The translations under genes and the position numbers were made by a program. From Sphingomonas sp. QA11 (GTDB lineage Bacteria > Pseudomonadota > Alphaproteobacteria > Sphingomonadales > Sphingomonadaceae), in assembly GCF_028473665.1 (NCBI RefSeq), contig NZ_CP098774.1:1-64000 (forward strand): a stretch of 64,000 nucleotides of DNA. The letters are read 5' to 3'. Below, piece after piece: positions 44,451-54,199 of this stretch (position 1 is the first letter of the stretch; every line of letters begins with the position of its first letter). Under the pieces are notes generated by a model. That model worked only from the letters and a program-made list of their open reading frames with translations. It was not told the DNA's origin and made no database searches.

Positions 44451-44874
44451 AGCGCTGCTGCCGAAACTCGGCGGCCTTAGCCTTAAAGGCAGCGATTTCG
44501 GCCTGATCGATTCTGCCGTCTTGATTGGTGTCGGCGCGATCGAACATTGGCATAGGCGCGTTTGCCATCTCATCGCGCGTGACCCGCCCGTCGCCGTTTA
44601 CATCAGCCTCAGAAATCAGGGCATTGAGCCGCTCGACCGCACCCGGCCGGAGTCGAGCCAGCCGTTTGAAATCGTCACGGCCGACCGCACCGTCCCGGTT
44701 CCGGTCGGCTTTGTCGAAACGAGCGGCGCGAGCTTGCTGGAACTCGGCGCGAGTGATCACACCGTCAGCATTGACATCGGCATTATCGAAGATGGCGCCG
44801 ACGTCCCGCTTCATCTGGGCGTGGGCGGGGCTCGTTGCGATGAGCGCTGCTATAAAGATCAGGGACTTCTTCAC
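44449..44874 (-). CDS. Secreted EF-hand protein
   Basis: A 141-residue exported calcium-binding protein. GTG 44874 (VKKSLIFIAALIATSPAHAQ) starts a clean signal peptide, with GAGGTTAG as ribosome-binding site. Four EF-hand loops follow: DVNADGVITRAEF, DRNRDGAVGRDDF, DVNGDGRVTRDEM and DTNQDGRIDQAEI, each with the D-x-[ND]-x-DG spacing. It follows another secreted-protein gene (44,942) on the same strand, probably in one unit facing away from the two-component genes. Confidence 0.82.
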   Translation of the reverse strand: MKKSLIFIAALIATSPAHAQMKRDVGAIFDNADVNADGVITRAEFQQARAARFDKADRNRDGAVGRDDFKRLARLRPGAVERLNALISEADVNGDGRVTRDEMANAPMPMFDRADTNQDGRIDQAEIAAFKAKAAEFRQQR

Positions 44875-44941
44875 TGGACTAACCTCAAAAGGGGGTGCGG
44901 CCGCGCCGGGGCGATGGCGCGGCCGCCGTTGGGGCGACAAG

Positions 44942-45427
44942 TTACCGATGACGCGGGACTGTGCCGCTGACTGTCCGGCTGCCGCCCCTAGGGCCGGTTA
45001 GGGTGGTCGAATAGCTCGCAGTCCCGTCGGCGTTTTTGACTGCGCTGGTGTTGCGGCCAAAGCTATTGCCGTTGTTGAGGGTGGTCGTGCGGCTACCGTT
45101 GAAGCCGCCGTCTCCCCAATTCGCGTCGCGGCCGGTGGTTGCGCCTCTGCCGTTGTTGAACTGGGTGCTACGGTCCGCCGAATAGTGGCCTTGTCCATAG
45201 TCGCGGCTGCGCTCGTGGCGATACCCATGACCATTGGAGGTTTGCAGGCCGCGACGGACGGTCGCCGACCCCGGGTCTCGCGACGCCGAGCGCCATTGCG
45301 CGAACCCATGGCCTGCGGCTCCGCGGCCCGCGACCACATGACCGCGGCGCGCCTGGGCGTCGGCGGGCGACGTGGCCACTACCAGCCCGACAGCGAGCGC
45401 TGCCAGGCTCAGAACATGTTTGTACAT
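44942..45427 (-). CDS. Secreted Gly/Asn/Arg-rich protein
   Basis: A 161-residue exported protein from ATG 45427 (MYKHVLSLAALAVGLVVATSPADAQ signal peptide), with an excellent AAGGAG site. The mature part is low complexity, rich in Gly, Arg, Asn, Ser and Thr, ending in TTLTGPRGGSRTVSGTVPRHR, without a recognised domain. It is divergent from the response regulator and has a 10-bp-period GTAAC repeat in its promoter region, so it may be a target of that system. Confidence 0.7.
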   Translation of the reverse strand: MYKHVLSLAALAVGLVVATSPADAQARRGHVVAGRGAAGHGFAQWRSASRDPGSATVRRGLQTSNGHGYRHERSRDYGQGHYSADRSTQFNNGRGATTGRDANWGDGGFNGSRTTTLNNGNSFGRNTSAVKNADGTASYSTTLTGPRGGSRTVSGTVPRHR

Positions 45428-45533
45428 CTGGTCACTCCTTGTGGTCGGTACTCGCGATGTCGATTGTTCACCATCGCTCAAAGCGCTTATGGAGCGATGT
45501 TGTAAGCCTGCTGCGACCGCGAGGTGACGAAGG

Positions 45534-45548
45534 GTAACAAAGTGTAAC
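45534..45548 (+). promoter_or_regulatory. GTAAC direct repeat, response-regulator site candidate
   Basis: GTAAC at 45,534 recurs at 45,544, exactly 10 bp apart, followed by TC. The site is between the divergent secreted-protein and response-regulator genes, 51 bases before the latter. OmpR-type regulators bind tandem half-sites about one helix turn apart. A similar GTAAG-N5-GTAAC at 48,224 lies before the RcnB-like gene. Confidence 0.55.
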
Positions 45549-45598
45549 TCTGAATCATTACGCTTCATTCAGCGGCTCAGCCGCGCTATTTTTTTATC

Positions 45599-46315
45599 AT
45601 GGAAAACAGTTGCATTGCCGTCGTCGAAGACGATCGGGAAATTCGTGCGCTCGTCGTCGACCTGCTGAATCGCGAGGGATTTGACGCGGTTGGCTGCATG
45701 ACCACCCGCGAGTTCGATCACCTCAATGAGCGCCGGCGCATCGATTTGGCGGTGCTCGATGTGATGTTGCCGGGCGAGGATGGCTTTTCACTGTGCCGGC
45801 GGCTCCAGACATCAGGAAACATCCCAGTGCTGATGGTCACCGCCAAAGGCGATGATGTCGACCGGATCGTGGGCCTGGAGATCGGCGCCGACGACTATCT
45901 TCCCAAGCCGTTCAACCCGCGCGAACTGCTCGCGCGGGTGCGAGCCATCCTGCGACGAACGCGCGGGCAGCACCGCGTAAGTCCTCAAATTCCAAATGAG
46001 CGTTATGGCTTTGGCGGCTGGCGGCTGGATGTTGGGATGCGCGCCGTCGCGTCTCCCGATGGCGGCGATGTCGAATTGACAGCCGGCGAGTTCGACCTGC
46101 TCCACTGCTTCGTCACCCATCCGCAGCGGGTGCTCAACCGCGATCAGCTGCTCGACTGGACAAGGGGGCGAAGTGCGGGCCCATTCGACCGGGCAATAGA
46201 CGTTCAGCTCGGTCGACTTCGTCGCAAGCTCGCCCATGCCCCAGGCGGCAGGGCGATCATCAAGACCGTTCGAGGCGGCGGCTACCAGTTCACCTTACCC
46301 GTAGATCGTGCATGA
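45599..46315 (+). CDS. OmpR/PhoB-type response regulator
   Basis: A 238-residue two-component regulator. The receiver has AVVEDDREIR, phosphoacceptor Asp54 in AVLDVMLPGEDGF, Thr81 in VTAKGDD and Lys103 in LPKPFNP. The winged helix follows from about residue 140, with LTAGEFDLLHCFVTHPQRVL and RAIDVQLGRLRRKL. It is transcribed with the sensor kinase: its stop overlaps the kinase start as ATGA. Likely targets are the adjacent secreted-protein genes, whose promoters share the GTAAC repeat. Confidence 0.9.
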   Translation: MENSCIAVVEDDREIRALVVDLLNREGFDAVGCMTTREFDHLNERRRIDLAVLDVMLPGEDGFSLCRRLQTSGNIPVLMVTAKGDDVDRIVGLEIGADDYLPKPFNPRELLARVRAILRRTRGQHRVSPQIPNERYGFGGWRLDVGMRAVASPDGGDVELTAGEFDLLHCFVTHPQRVLNRDQLLDWTRGRSAGPFDRAIDVQLGRLRRKLAHAPGGRAIIKTVRGGGYQFTLPVDRA

Positions 46316-47670
46316 CCATCGGCTCCAACCTTTCGCTGCGCCTTGCGGCCATCATGCTGGGGGGCTTCATCCTGATCCAGGCGCTGATTGCCTCGTCGGC
46401 TTTCCCAACGCCCGCCAAAACGGAAGGCAGATACTTGGGCCTGCCGCTGCCTGAACAGGCCGCCGCCCTTGCCAATGCGGTCGAGCGTACACCTCCCGAT
46501 CAACGTTTGGTTCTGGTCGATGCGCTGGATGGCGGCGCACTCTACTCACTTCGGCTGGCAAATGCATCCGCGGGCGCGCAAACTTCGATGAAGCTCGATG
46601 AGGTCGCCGAAAGCTATCGTGCTGCAGCACCAGGTCGGCCAATCCATGTAGAAGGTCGACGCCCCGGGCTGAGTCGATGGATCGGCAGCGATGCGCGGCT
46701 GGTGCGCTTCCTCGCGCCGGTACAGGTCACGATTGGACTTAGGGACGGCAGCATTCTCGTCATTAGGAGCGTGCTCTCTGACGAGTTGCGCGCATATCAG
46801 CAACGGCGTGCAATGGTCGCTGGATTAGGCGGTCTCGCCTTGCTGATCGCATTAATGCTTGCAGTACGTCAGACGACGCGCCCTCTCGGCGCGCTTTCAG
46901 GAGGCGTGAGACGGTTCGCTGCCGACTTGAACGCGCCAGATCTACCGGTGCAAGGGCCAAGTGAAATCCGCGATCTGGCGGTCGCGTTCAATGACATGAA
47001 GTCGCATCTTCGGATGCTGATCGCTGAGCGCACCCGAGTGCTCGGGGCGATCGCGCACGACCTGCGCACCTACCTTACGCGGCTCAGACTTCGCGCGGAG
47101 TTCATCAATGATACGGAGCACCGGGATCGAGCGGTCCGCGACCTCGACGAGATGACCTCGCTGGTGAACGATACGTTGTTCCTTGCCGATCGTGACACGG
47201 CCCCGCCAGCGGAGACCGAGCCGGTGCCACTCGCCGAGGTTCTGGGCGAGATCGTCGATGCACATCTCGAACTTGGCGATATTGTCGAACTGCAATCTGT
47301 TTCTGACGATCTTTGGATCGTGGCGACCCCACTTGCGCTTCGTCGAATTCTCGACAACCTGATTACCAATGGAGTTCGCCATGGGTCGCGGGTAAAAATA
47401 ACGGTTCATGCCGGGAGGGAGGGCGTCGACATTGCCGTCGAGGACGATGGCCCCGGGATCCCAATGGAGGCTCTGTCCGAGCTTGGAGCGCCGTTCCAGC
47501 GCTTTGACCCATCCCGCAGCCGGGAAACCGGGGGTGCTGGTTTGGGGCTGGCGATCGTGCGGGCGCTTGCGGCGCGTGACCAAGCCGAAGTGCTGTTCGA
47601 GCAGGCCTCGCCAAGTGGGCTGCGCGTCATCTTACGCTATCCGCTTGCTGCGGATCAAGCAGTGCAATAA
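46312..47670 (+). CDS. Sensor histidine kinase
   Basis: Inner-membrane kinase of 452 residues: transmembrane helices at about residues 10-30 and 167-186, a periplasmic sensor region between them, a HAMP linker (about 187-240) and the phosphorylation site His249 in GAIAHDLRTYLTRLRLRAEF. The usual HDLRTP has Tyr254 in place of Pro. The ATPase domain has the N box LDNLITNGVRHG, the G1 box VEDDGPGIP and G2 GAGLGLAIVRAL. Stimulus unknown; the sensor region has no recognised domain. Confidence 0.88.
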   Translation: MTIGSNLSLRLAAIMLGGFILIQALIASSAFPTPAKTEGRYLGLPLPEQAAALANAVERTPPDQRLVLVDALDGGALYSLRLANASAGAQTSMKLDEVAESYRAAAPGRPIHVEGRRPGLSRWIGSDARLVRFLAPVQVTIGLRDGSILVIRSVLSDELRAYQQRRAMVAGLGGLALLIALMLAVRQTTRPLGALSGGVRRFAADLNAPDLPVQGPSEIRDLAVAFNDMKSHLRMLIAERTRVLGAIAHDLRTYLTRLRLRAEFINDTEHRDRAVRDLDEMTSLVNDTLFLADRDTAPPAETEPVPLAEVLGEIVDAHLELGDIVELQSVSDDLWIVATPLALRRILDNLITNGVRHGSRVKITVHAGREGVDIAVEDDGPGIPMEALSELGAPFQRFDPSRSRETGGAGLGLAIVRALAARDQAEVLFEQASPSGLRVILRYPLAADQAVQ

Positions 47671-47672
47671 AA

Positions 47673-47700
47673 CAGAGGAGCCGGTGAGCCTACTCCTCTG
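47673..47700 (-). terminator. Rho-independent terminator for the RcnB-like gene
   Basis: CAGAGGAG and CTCCTCTG form an 8-bp perfect stem with a 12-base loop; on the minus strand it is followed by TTTTATT. It lies 17 bases beyond the end of the 47,718-48,161 gene and just after the kinase stop, so it may serve both directions, though only the minus strand has the T-run. Confidence 0.65.
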
Positions 47701-47717
47701 CCTGGTGGCAGATCAAC

Positions 47718-48161
47718 CTACCAACCTGCAAGCACGGACTCAACGATGATGCCGGTCGCAACTGCGGCAAGCACGATCCGATCGCCGGCATAATACCAGC
47801 GATAGCCCGGTGCGGGGCGGCGCAACCCGTAGATCAGTGGATCGACAACAACATATTGGCGCATTGGCACAGGGAGAGCGACACCCGCCACCCAACGGAG
47901 ACCGTACACCCCACGTGGAGGTAAGTAATAGCCATAGCCCGGCGCGAAATAATGCCTACGACGGGGGCCATGGTAGCCAATGAAATCAGGGTGACCGCGC
48001 CACCAGCCAAGGCGGGTGCGGTCGACCAGCACCACGCGAGGCACAGGACGGTAGACCTGTGCATGGGAGTAGGCGGCAGGCATGAAAAAAAGCGTCGGCG
48101 ATAGCAACGCGACTACCAATGCTGCGCTAGTATGTCGGTTAAAGAGCTTCTTGATAAGCAT
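47718..48161 (-). CDS. RcnB-like periplasmic protein (putative)
   Basis: A 147-residue exported protein. LIKKLFNRHTSAALVVALL opens a signal peptide ending near SHAQ. The mature protein is rich in Tyr, Gly, Arg and Pro and ends with APGYRWYYAGDRIVLAAVATGII, resembling the C terminus of RcnB-family nickel/cobalt-homeostasis proteins (usual pattern PxGYRWVRxGxDxVLVxxxTG). The two-component system lies next to it and shares a promoter repeat. Confidence 0.6.
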   Translation of the reverse strand: MLIKKLFNRHTSAALVVALLSPTLFFMPAAYSHAQVYRPVPRVVLVDRTRLGWWRGHPDFIGYHGPRRRHYFAPGYGYYLPPRGVYGLRWVAGVALPVPMRQYVVVDPLIYGLRRPAPGYRWYYAGDRIVLAAVATGIIVESVLAGW

Positions 48162-48223
48162 ATGCAGTACTCCAAAATGGCGCCGCATTGTTTGTGGGGT
48201 ACGCAACTCGCGCATGTGCGAAC

Positions 48224-48238
48224 GTAAGTTTTTGTAAC
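48224..48238 (+). promoter_or_regulatory. GTAA(C/G) repeat upstream of the RcnB-like gene
   Basis: GTAAG (48,224) and GTAAC (48,234) are 10 bp apart and followed by TC, as at 45,534-45,550. The site is 63 bases upstream of the minus-strand gene start at 48,161 and has the same orientation relative to that gene as the other copy has to the secreted-protein gene at 45,427. Confidence 0.5.
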
Positions 48239-48298
48239 TCTTGCTGAGCGGCTTCGCCTGTCACAAATGTCCAGCAATGTGCGTTCAAGCTTTATCGT

Positions 48299-49510
48299 TC
48301 ATAAGTAACTGAGCCACCATTGTTGCCGCTCGGATCGTGCACGAGCGTATCGGCGACACACCGGATAGCACACCGTGAGTACAATAATCCAAACCATATA
48401 GACCGCCCACAGCGAGTGACCGAAGTCTTTGGGAAAGAGCCCTGCGGGACCGCCAATAGAAGGATAGGGCAGGAAGATGAAGGTTGAGGCCGCAGCGCCG
48501 TAGATAATGAAAGCCCAGGCGGTCGCGATGATATGCGCCGCTAAAAAATGGAGCACGTAATAAAATAGCGGGGTGCGCCCGAACGTCGCGACCACCTGGT
48601 AAATTCGCCCGTAGCGTAGTTGATTATCAAGCCAAGCAAGCAGCAGCGCTGCCACTCCCAAAGTCAGTAGCAGAAATTGTGGAGATGCCGGATACTTGGT
48701 TAGGTTGAGCAGCGACAACAACGTTAGCATCGGGTCATTCTGATTGGTCCAGGGAACTGGATCACCGAAAAGATTTGGCAAGCGCAGCGCCGCCAAACCT
48801 GAAAGGGCCGTCACGCCGCCGATCGTCAGCCATCGCACCCGCTGTTGCTTGTCGCCGGCAAACAGGGGGCCGATGGCAAAGCCCAAGGCCATCACTGCCG
48901 CCCAAGGAATCATCGGATAGGGTGCAATCAACGTTATCTGCCCCACCCGCACTACGCCGGCCTGATGAATAATCGTCCAAAGTCCCGCCCAAATTCCGGA
49001 GGACGCCGGCGCTACCATCTCTAACATTGGATGCAGGGCGACGATCGTGGCAGCGAGCACGCCTAGAAGAAGACGAGGTATCCATATGAACGCCGCCAGC
49101 GCGACCATGCCCAACCCAAACGACCAAAGAACAAGAAGGAGGATAGGATATTCGGCGGACCAATTGAAACCATAGATTAAGCGCATCAGTGTTACTTCTA
49201 GGAACATCAACCAAGCCCCGCGCGCCAATAGATGACGCGATAATGCAGCGCGCGATCCGCTTCTCTGGAGCGAAAGCGATGCACTAATACCTGCACAAAG
49301 AGCAAAGGTGGGTGCGCAGAAATGTGTAATCCACCTGGAAAAAAATAGCAGCGGCGTGGTGGTAGACAGATCTGTCGGTAAACCGGTCATGGCGCTGTGA
49401 TGGATAAGGTCACGAACGTGATCGAGCGTCATAACGATCATTGCTGCTCCACGCAGCAGATCGACAGACGCAACGCGTCCGACCTCAATTATCGGCTGGC
49501 AGTTCCTCAA
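48299..49510 (-). CDS. DUF1624-type membrane acyltransferase-like protein
   Basis: A polytopic membrane protein of 403 residues with about ten helices. ASVDLLRGAAMIVMTLDHVRDLIHH near the start is the signature of the heparan-glucosaminide acetyltransferase-like/DUF1624 group, with the conserved DxxRG and DHxRD. Later, YPMIPWAAVMALGFAIG also fits. I chose TTG 49510 because it overlaps the stop of the upstream gene (TTGA) and places the DLLRG motif near the N terminus. Probably modifies an envelope sugar or lipid; exact role unknown. Confidence 0.7.
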   Translation of the reverse strand: MRNCQPIIEVGRVASVDLLRGAAMIVMTLDHVRDLIHHSAMTGLPTDLSTTTPLLFFSRWITHFCAPTFALCAGISASLSLQRSGSRAALSRHLLARGAWLMFLEVTLMRLIYGFNWSAEYPILLLVLWSFGLGMVALAAFIWIPRLLLGVLAATIVALHPMLEMVAPASSGIWAGLWTIIHQAGVVRVGQITLIAPYPMIPWAAVMALGFAIGPLFAGDKQQRVRWLTIGGVTALSGLAALRLPNLFGDPVPWTNQNDPMLTLLSLLNLTKYPASPQFLLLTLGVAALLLAWLDNQLRYGRIYQVVATFGRTPLFYYVLHFLAAHIIATAWAFIIYGAAASTFIFLPYPSIGGPAGLFPKDFGHSLWAVYMVWIIVLTVCYPVCRRYARARSERQQWWLSYL

Positions 49511-50019
49511 CTTGCGAAATACCTGGCACGCCTTGCAGTCACCAGCGCGATGGGTAGACCCACGAGCACCACATGGACCAACAGTGCCTCGCTCAGGCCG
49601 CCAACGCCTGTATAGATAGGGCGGCCCACCATCGAGAGGGGCAGGATGACATAGTTCATCACGACCAGGAGCGCCGCCCCGAAAGCTGCACCCGATAGCA
49701 CCGGATATCGTACAATCCACGGCAGCCTACTTGCCGAACCGACGAATGCCGCGGCGCCTCCTATCGCTATAAGAAAGTGAATGGCGACCCCGAGAGCGAC
49801 CATCGCGTTGCCTCCGGCCATTGCGGGAGCACCGAGAAGTGCGCCGGCCACACCTTTCCATGGTCGAAGCGCATCACCACCCCACAGAACGGTGCGGGCT
49901 GTTGCGTAAATCAGGTCGAGCGCCCCAGCTATCGCACCCCCAAGGATGGCCGTTGCCGCTATACCCATAATATCTGGACGTGACGTCTCTATAGTGGTTT
50001 TCAAGTTCGCGCGCGTCAT
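49507..50019 (-). CDS. Four-helix membrane protein, unknown
   Basis: A 170-residue membrane protein with about four helices (IMGIAATAILGGAIAGALDL, MVALGVAIHFLIAIGGAAAF, LSGAAFGAALLVVMNYVILP and LLVHVVLVGLPIALV). TGGAGTG precedes ATG 50019. Its stop overlaps the acyltransferase-like gene start, so the two are probably co-translated. No family named with confidence. Confidence 0.65.
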   Translation of the reverse strand: MTRANLKTTIETSRPDIMGIAATAILGGAIAGALDLIYATARTVLWGGDALRPWKGVAGALLGAPAMAGGNAMVALGVAIHFLIAIGGAAAFVGSASRLPWIVRYPVLSGAAFGAALLVVMNYVILPLSMVGRPIYTGVGGLSEALLVHVVLVGLPIALVTARRARYFAS

Positions 50020-50177
50020 TGGACACTCCAGATAAGCATGAATACTTGCGTTGCGACTTCACACCTCGAATGTAAGCGGATGGCCATGCTCTCGCATCGG
50101 CGTTCAATGAAAGAGCCGCTCCCGTTCGATGGAGCATGAATCGCATATATGTTGAACGGCTGCGCTTCGGCCTGGCA

Positions 50178-50564
50178 CTAATCACTAGGCTGCGCGAACT
50201 TCGTCAGAGCCATTACGGTGAGTAACGTCATCAGGATGCACGAGCCTGAAACTACTAACAAAGCGGCGACTTTCGGGAGTGGGCTTGGCGTGCCCAGCGC
50301 GAGCCCAAAGGCGAGCATATAGTGCGAAAGCCAGAGCCCTGTGGCCAGCCATGGTGGAGTTGGTGCCATGTACTGTCGCCATATGAATGCGAGAGCCATC
50401 AGGAACGTGCCACTCCCTAAAGCGGATTCGTGAGCAGTCAGGATCGCTCGTGATCCCGGCATCACACTCACGGCGAAACCGAGCGCCAGACCGATGATAA
50501 AAAGTAGTAATCCCATGCGTGCGAGTTCGAGGTCAGAGCGACACCGGCTGTTCTCTAGTGCCAA
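50178..50564 (-). CDS. Membrane protein resembling hydroxylaminobenzene mutase
   Basis: A 128-residue protein with four helices. GLLLFIIGLALGFAVSVMPG then RAILTAHESALGSGTFLMAL resembles the hydroxylaminobenzene mutase (HabA/B) pattern of GLLLFLLGLLTG...LSAHLEG. The similarity is a recollection and partial, so the enzyme assignment is tentative. The start is TTG 50564, decided by AAAGGAG six bases upstream. Confidence 0.5.
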   Translation of the reverse strand: MALENSRCRSDLELARMGLLLFIIGLALGFAVSVMPGSRAILTAHESALGSGTFLMALAFIWRQYMAPTPPWLATGLWLSHYMLAFGLALGTPSPLPKVAALLVVSGSCILMTLLTVMALTKFAQPSD

Positions 50565-51216
50565 CGCTATCTCCTTTCTATCGCTAAGCTGGCCAGATCG
50601 GGAATCCAGCTTTTCTATTCATCTCCTATGTCACAACGTCGCGCGCCCTGCCTCCAATCTAACCGACTACTCGCACATTAGCGGATTTGATGATATTCTG
50701 GGCTATGGAGGGCCTGGGTGTGCGCAAGCGCGCGACGCTCTAGCCTCAGTCCGGTCAAGCCAAGTCACAAACCGAATGTCGGTGCGGCGAGCGGATCAAG
50801 GATACGATCCGCATGAGATCCTTATTCAATTGGGTTGCTTGAAGTTCATGGCTGTGACGCCGCCAAGGGAAATACCCCATCCCGCATTGCATGATCGCGT
50901 GAAGTGCCGCTGTGTACGCACATTGGAAACCTGATGCGATTGAAGAATTAGGCGGTGGACCGCTGGCCGTGAGTGCAAGTCAGCGCTCTGCTGATGCCAG
51001 TGCGGTACGAAACCTGTTACCGTTTTGCAAAGGCGCCTTTGCGTTCTTTTGTAGACGAAGTTGAGGGGTGGCACAGGTTGAGCGCGTTCGAGAAAGACTA
51101 GCGGCGCTTCCACAAGGTAAGCATCACAATCGGACAGATGGTATGGTGATGAGGCTGGACTAGCCCGCACTCAGTGAACATTTTGCGCACGCCAAACTAA
51201 GGCCCGATTGTGACCG
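50565..51216. other. Long intergenic region, no gene seen
   Basis: About 650 bases between two minus-strand genes. A + strand frame (50,494-50,934) runs antisense to the start of the membrane gene and has no motif. No repeat, tRNA or hairpin was noticed. Relatively AT-rich, it may be eroded cargo. Confidence 0.35.
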
Positions 51217-52416
51217 CTAGTAAAACCTAGAGGGTTGAAGGGTTAATATGTTTCCCATCTTCGTCTCGAAGGTAATGGTAATCCCAGGCCGATGACCCAT
51301 GATACGTCGAAGATCACTCATGTCCAGATTTGTTGCCGCTACGCCATTTATAGCGCGATATTCTTCTCCCTCCAGCCATCCAGCGGCCTCCGCGGGCGAA
51401 TTTGGCATAACGTAAAGCGATCTTACGACGTCACCCGACCGCTGGAGCGACAGTCCAATAGTGTTTCTCCAGAAGGGCGGGGCCAAGGCCGGCAGGTCGG
51501 GTAAGAAGGCAATCTGGTCACCTCCAAAATCAGCGATCATTCGGAACCGGGCGATTATTGCCATCCCTATTGCTCCGGCGACTGGGTGCTCAGTCTGCGC
51601 AGCGCCCGCGTTTCCGAGCATCGCGGGCACGTCGGAAAGCGCCGTGCAGCCGATAGTCACCGTCCTTAGGGAAAGTATCACCTCTGGGTGTAACCCACCT
51701 ACTCCCCCCGTGAGGATAGCCGATGACGGCCGTTCATCCGGGAGCGACAATTCTCGCGCGAATGCGGGGTAGATCGTTAAGGCGGCACCACTACCAGTGT
51801 CGAGATGAAATTGTACGTCTTTACCACCGATCGTCACCGGGATGGCTCTGAGCGGTCCAACTTCCGGGAACGACCGAAACATGCCTTCGGCGGCCATCTG
51901 CCTTTCGCCCGACGCATGGAAGGCAAGTCGTCTATTTGGCAGATCTAGGTCAAGAACGCGATTTTTCAGAAGATCTTTTCCAAGCAATAGAGTGAGCGGA
52001 TGCCCCAGCGCTTGGCTTACGGCGCTAAGGTCTATTACTGCTACCGGTTGAGATATCGCCCCTAAACCTGCGACTTCAATTGTCACCTCATTTACAAATC
52101 TTACGCTAGAGGAGCCGCCAGTTCCAATCGCCGATCCACTGCCTTGCAGCTTGAAGCCTAGGTTGGATGCCAACTTTGCATCGACAACGGTCATTTCGGC
52201 CCCAGTGTCCAACAGCGCCCGCACGAGCGTACCATTGATGGTAGCGGGCACAAACACTCGGGTGTCGTCATACAGTTCGATCGGCGCGCTGGTGTCCCGG
52301 GTGGTGAATGGCTTGGTCGTAGAAGCCGAAAAAGCGGGGCGCGCCGCGCAAGCAGCGCCCAGGCCGTAGAGCAGATTTCTACGAGAAAGAGAGCGAGAAG
52401 AATAAAGCACACCCAC
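51217..52416 (-). CDS. Retropepsin-like aspartic protease with PDZ
   Basis: Exported protein of 399 residues. A twin-Arg-like N terminus (SLSRRNLLYGLGAACAARPAFS) is followed by two aspartic-protease repeats, LLDTGAEMTVVDA near residue 70 and FHLDTGSGAALTIYP near 205, each with the DTG motif, as in double-domain bacterial retropepsin-like proteins. A PDZ-like domain ends it (YVMPNSPAEAAGWLEGEEY). Start GTG 52416. Probably a periplasmic or envelope protease; substrate unknown. Confidence 0.75.
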   Translation of the reverse strand: MGVLYSSRSLSRRNLLYGLGAACAARPAFSASTTKPFTTRDTSAPIELYDDTRVFVPATINGTLVRALLDTGAEMTVVDAKLASNLGFKLQGSGSAIGTGGSSSVRFVNEVTIEVAGLGAISQPVAVIDLSAVSQALGHPLTLLLGKDLLKNRVLDLDLPNRRLAFHASGERQMAAEGMFRSFPEVGPLRAIPVTIGGKDVQFHLDTGSGAALTIYPAFARELSLPDERPSSAILTGGVGGLHPEVILSLRTVTIGCTALSDVPAMLGNAGAAQTEHPVAGAIGMAIIARFRMIADFGGDQIAFLPDLPALAPPFWRNTIGLSLQRSGDVVRSLYVMPNSPAEAAGWLEGEEYRAINGVAATNLDMSDLRRIMGHRPGITITFETKMGNILTLQPSRFY

Positions 52417-52502
52417 ACTATGGTGGGCGCGAAGCGTCAGGGTAATACCAAAAGGCCGGTGGCAGCTTTTGCGCGGATTTCATGACACCGCCGGAGTTAA
52501 TA

Positions 52503-53348
52503 TCAGCGATTCCACATGCGTTGCTGCCGCCATCGCCCAGGCGTCATCCCCTGGCGTGCGCTGAAAATACGAACCAGATGCGAAGCGGACGCGAAGCCCA
52601 TCGAAGCAGCGATTTCGGCCACCGAAAGCTCGCTTTCACGCAGAGCGCCAGTCACTAAACCGATCCGCACGTCCAATGCGAAAGCGACCGGCGTCGTACC
52701 CGTTGAACCGCGAAAAGCGCGCACGAAAGCACTGATCCCGAGCCCTGCCTCCTGCGCCAGTTTTGAAAGTGAAACGCCAACCGGATCTGCTGTGATGGCT
52801 TCGATTACCCGGATCAATGCTTTGGGATGCAGCCAGCCGTCGTCTCTGCGTTGGATGGCACCGCCGTAGATCGTTCCAACGCGCCGCGCGAACGCTAATG
52901 CCAGCATGTCGCACGTCAGCGTGGTCGCGCGTTGACAGCACGCTGCTCCTAGACTCTCGGCCAACACAAAGGCTTTGTTGTCTGGGTCGCTGCGCCGGTG
53001 ACGAGAGTCAAAATTCATTGATTGCTCGCACGCAGCCTCAACGAACGTAGGTACGAGCCCAATTTCTAGCCCGAGTATATGGCGCTGCTTTATCGCGCCC
53101 GCCCGATCGTGCAGCGCGCGGGAGAAGGAAAGTGCCCCGCGTCGCACAGATTGCTCTCGTTGTCCGCCCGCCAAAGAGCGCTCATTGAGCGTCGCGTGAA
53201 CAAGGTGACGGTCGCAATGCTGCGTATAGGCGACATGCTCATCTATAACTACATCGGCGACCATTAAAGAACCACCATGGAATGTTTTGATGATTGCTGG
53301 CACGCGCGCTTCGGCCCGCCCGCTGAGAATGATCGTCTCCGCCGTCAC
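52503..53348 (-). CDS. AraC-family regulator
   Basis: A 281-residue regulator with the two AraC helix-turn-helices, SLSKLAQEAGLGISAFVRAFRGSTG and SVAEIAASMGFASASHLVRIFSARQG, ending MTPGRWRQQR. The N-terminal domain is of unknown fold. The last gene of the cargo before the tRNA; ATG 53264 is an alternative start. The target is not evident. Confidence 0.78.
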   Translation of the reverse strand: MTAETIILSGRAEARVPAIIKTFHGGSLMVADVVIDEHVAYTQHCDRHLVHATLNERSLAGGQREQSVRRGALSFSRALHDRAGAIKQRHILGLEIGLVPTFVEAACEQSMNFDSRHRRSDPDNKAFVLAESLGAACCQRATTLTCDMLALAFARRVGTIYGGAIQRRDDGWLHPKALIRVIEAITADPVGVSLSKLAQEAGLGISAFVRAFRGSTGTTPVAFALDVRIGLVTGALRESELSVAEIAASMGFASASHLVRIFSARQGMTPGRWRQQRMWNR

Positions 53349-53869
<521 letters not shown>

Positions 53870-54111
53870 TAGCCCGACCGACCTCTGAAGGTCAACGGGT
53901 TTGGCCGTCTTCAACCTACCTCACCATCGGATCGAACTGTGCCCGCCTAAGCGCGCCATTCGTATCCATTTCCCGCCGTTCTCCAGAGACAAGCTGCTTA
54001 CGCGGTGCTTACGTGGAGAATTCCGACATCTCGGACGAGAATAGTGAACCCTCTATCTTCCTGTATTTTATCACTCTTTCCAACGCGCGTCTGGCCCATT
54101 CCCCCTTGACG

Positions 54112-54156
<45 letters not shown>

Positions 54157-54199
54157 CTGGTCGCAGGCGCCTAGCAAAGCGCGGCGGGCTACGCCAGCC

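Noticed and set aside
50494..50934. 146-residue frame on the + strand
   Set aside because: Overlaps the start of the mutase-like gene, Ser-rich shadow composition, no motif.
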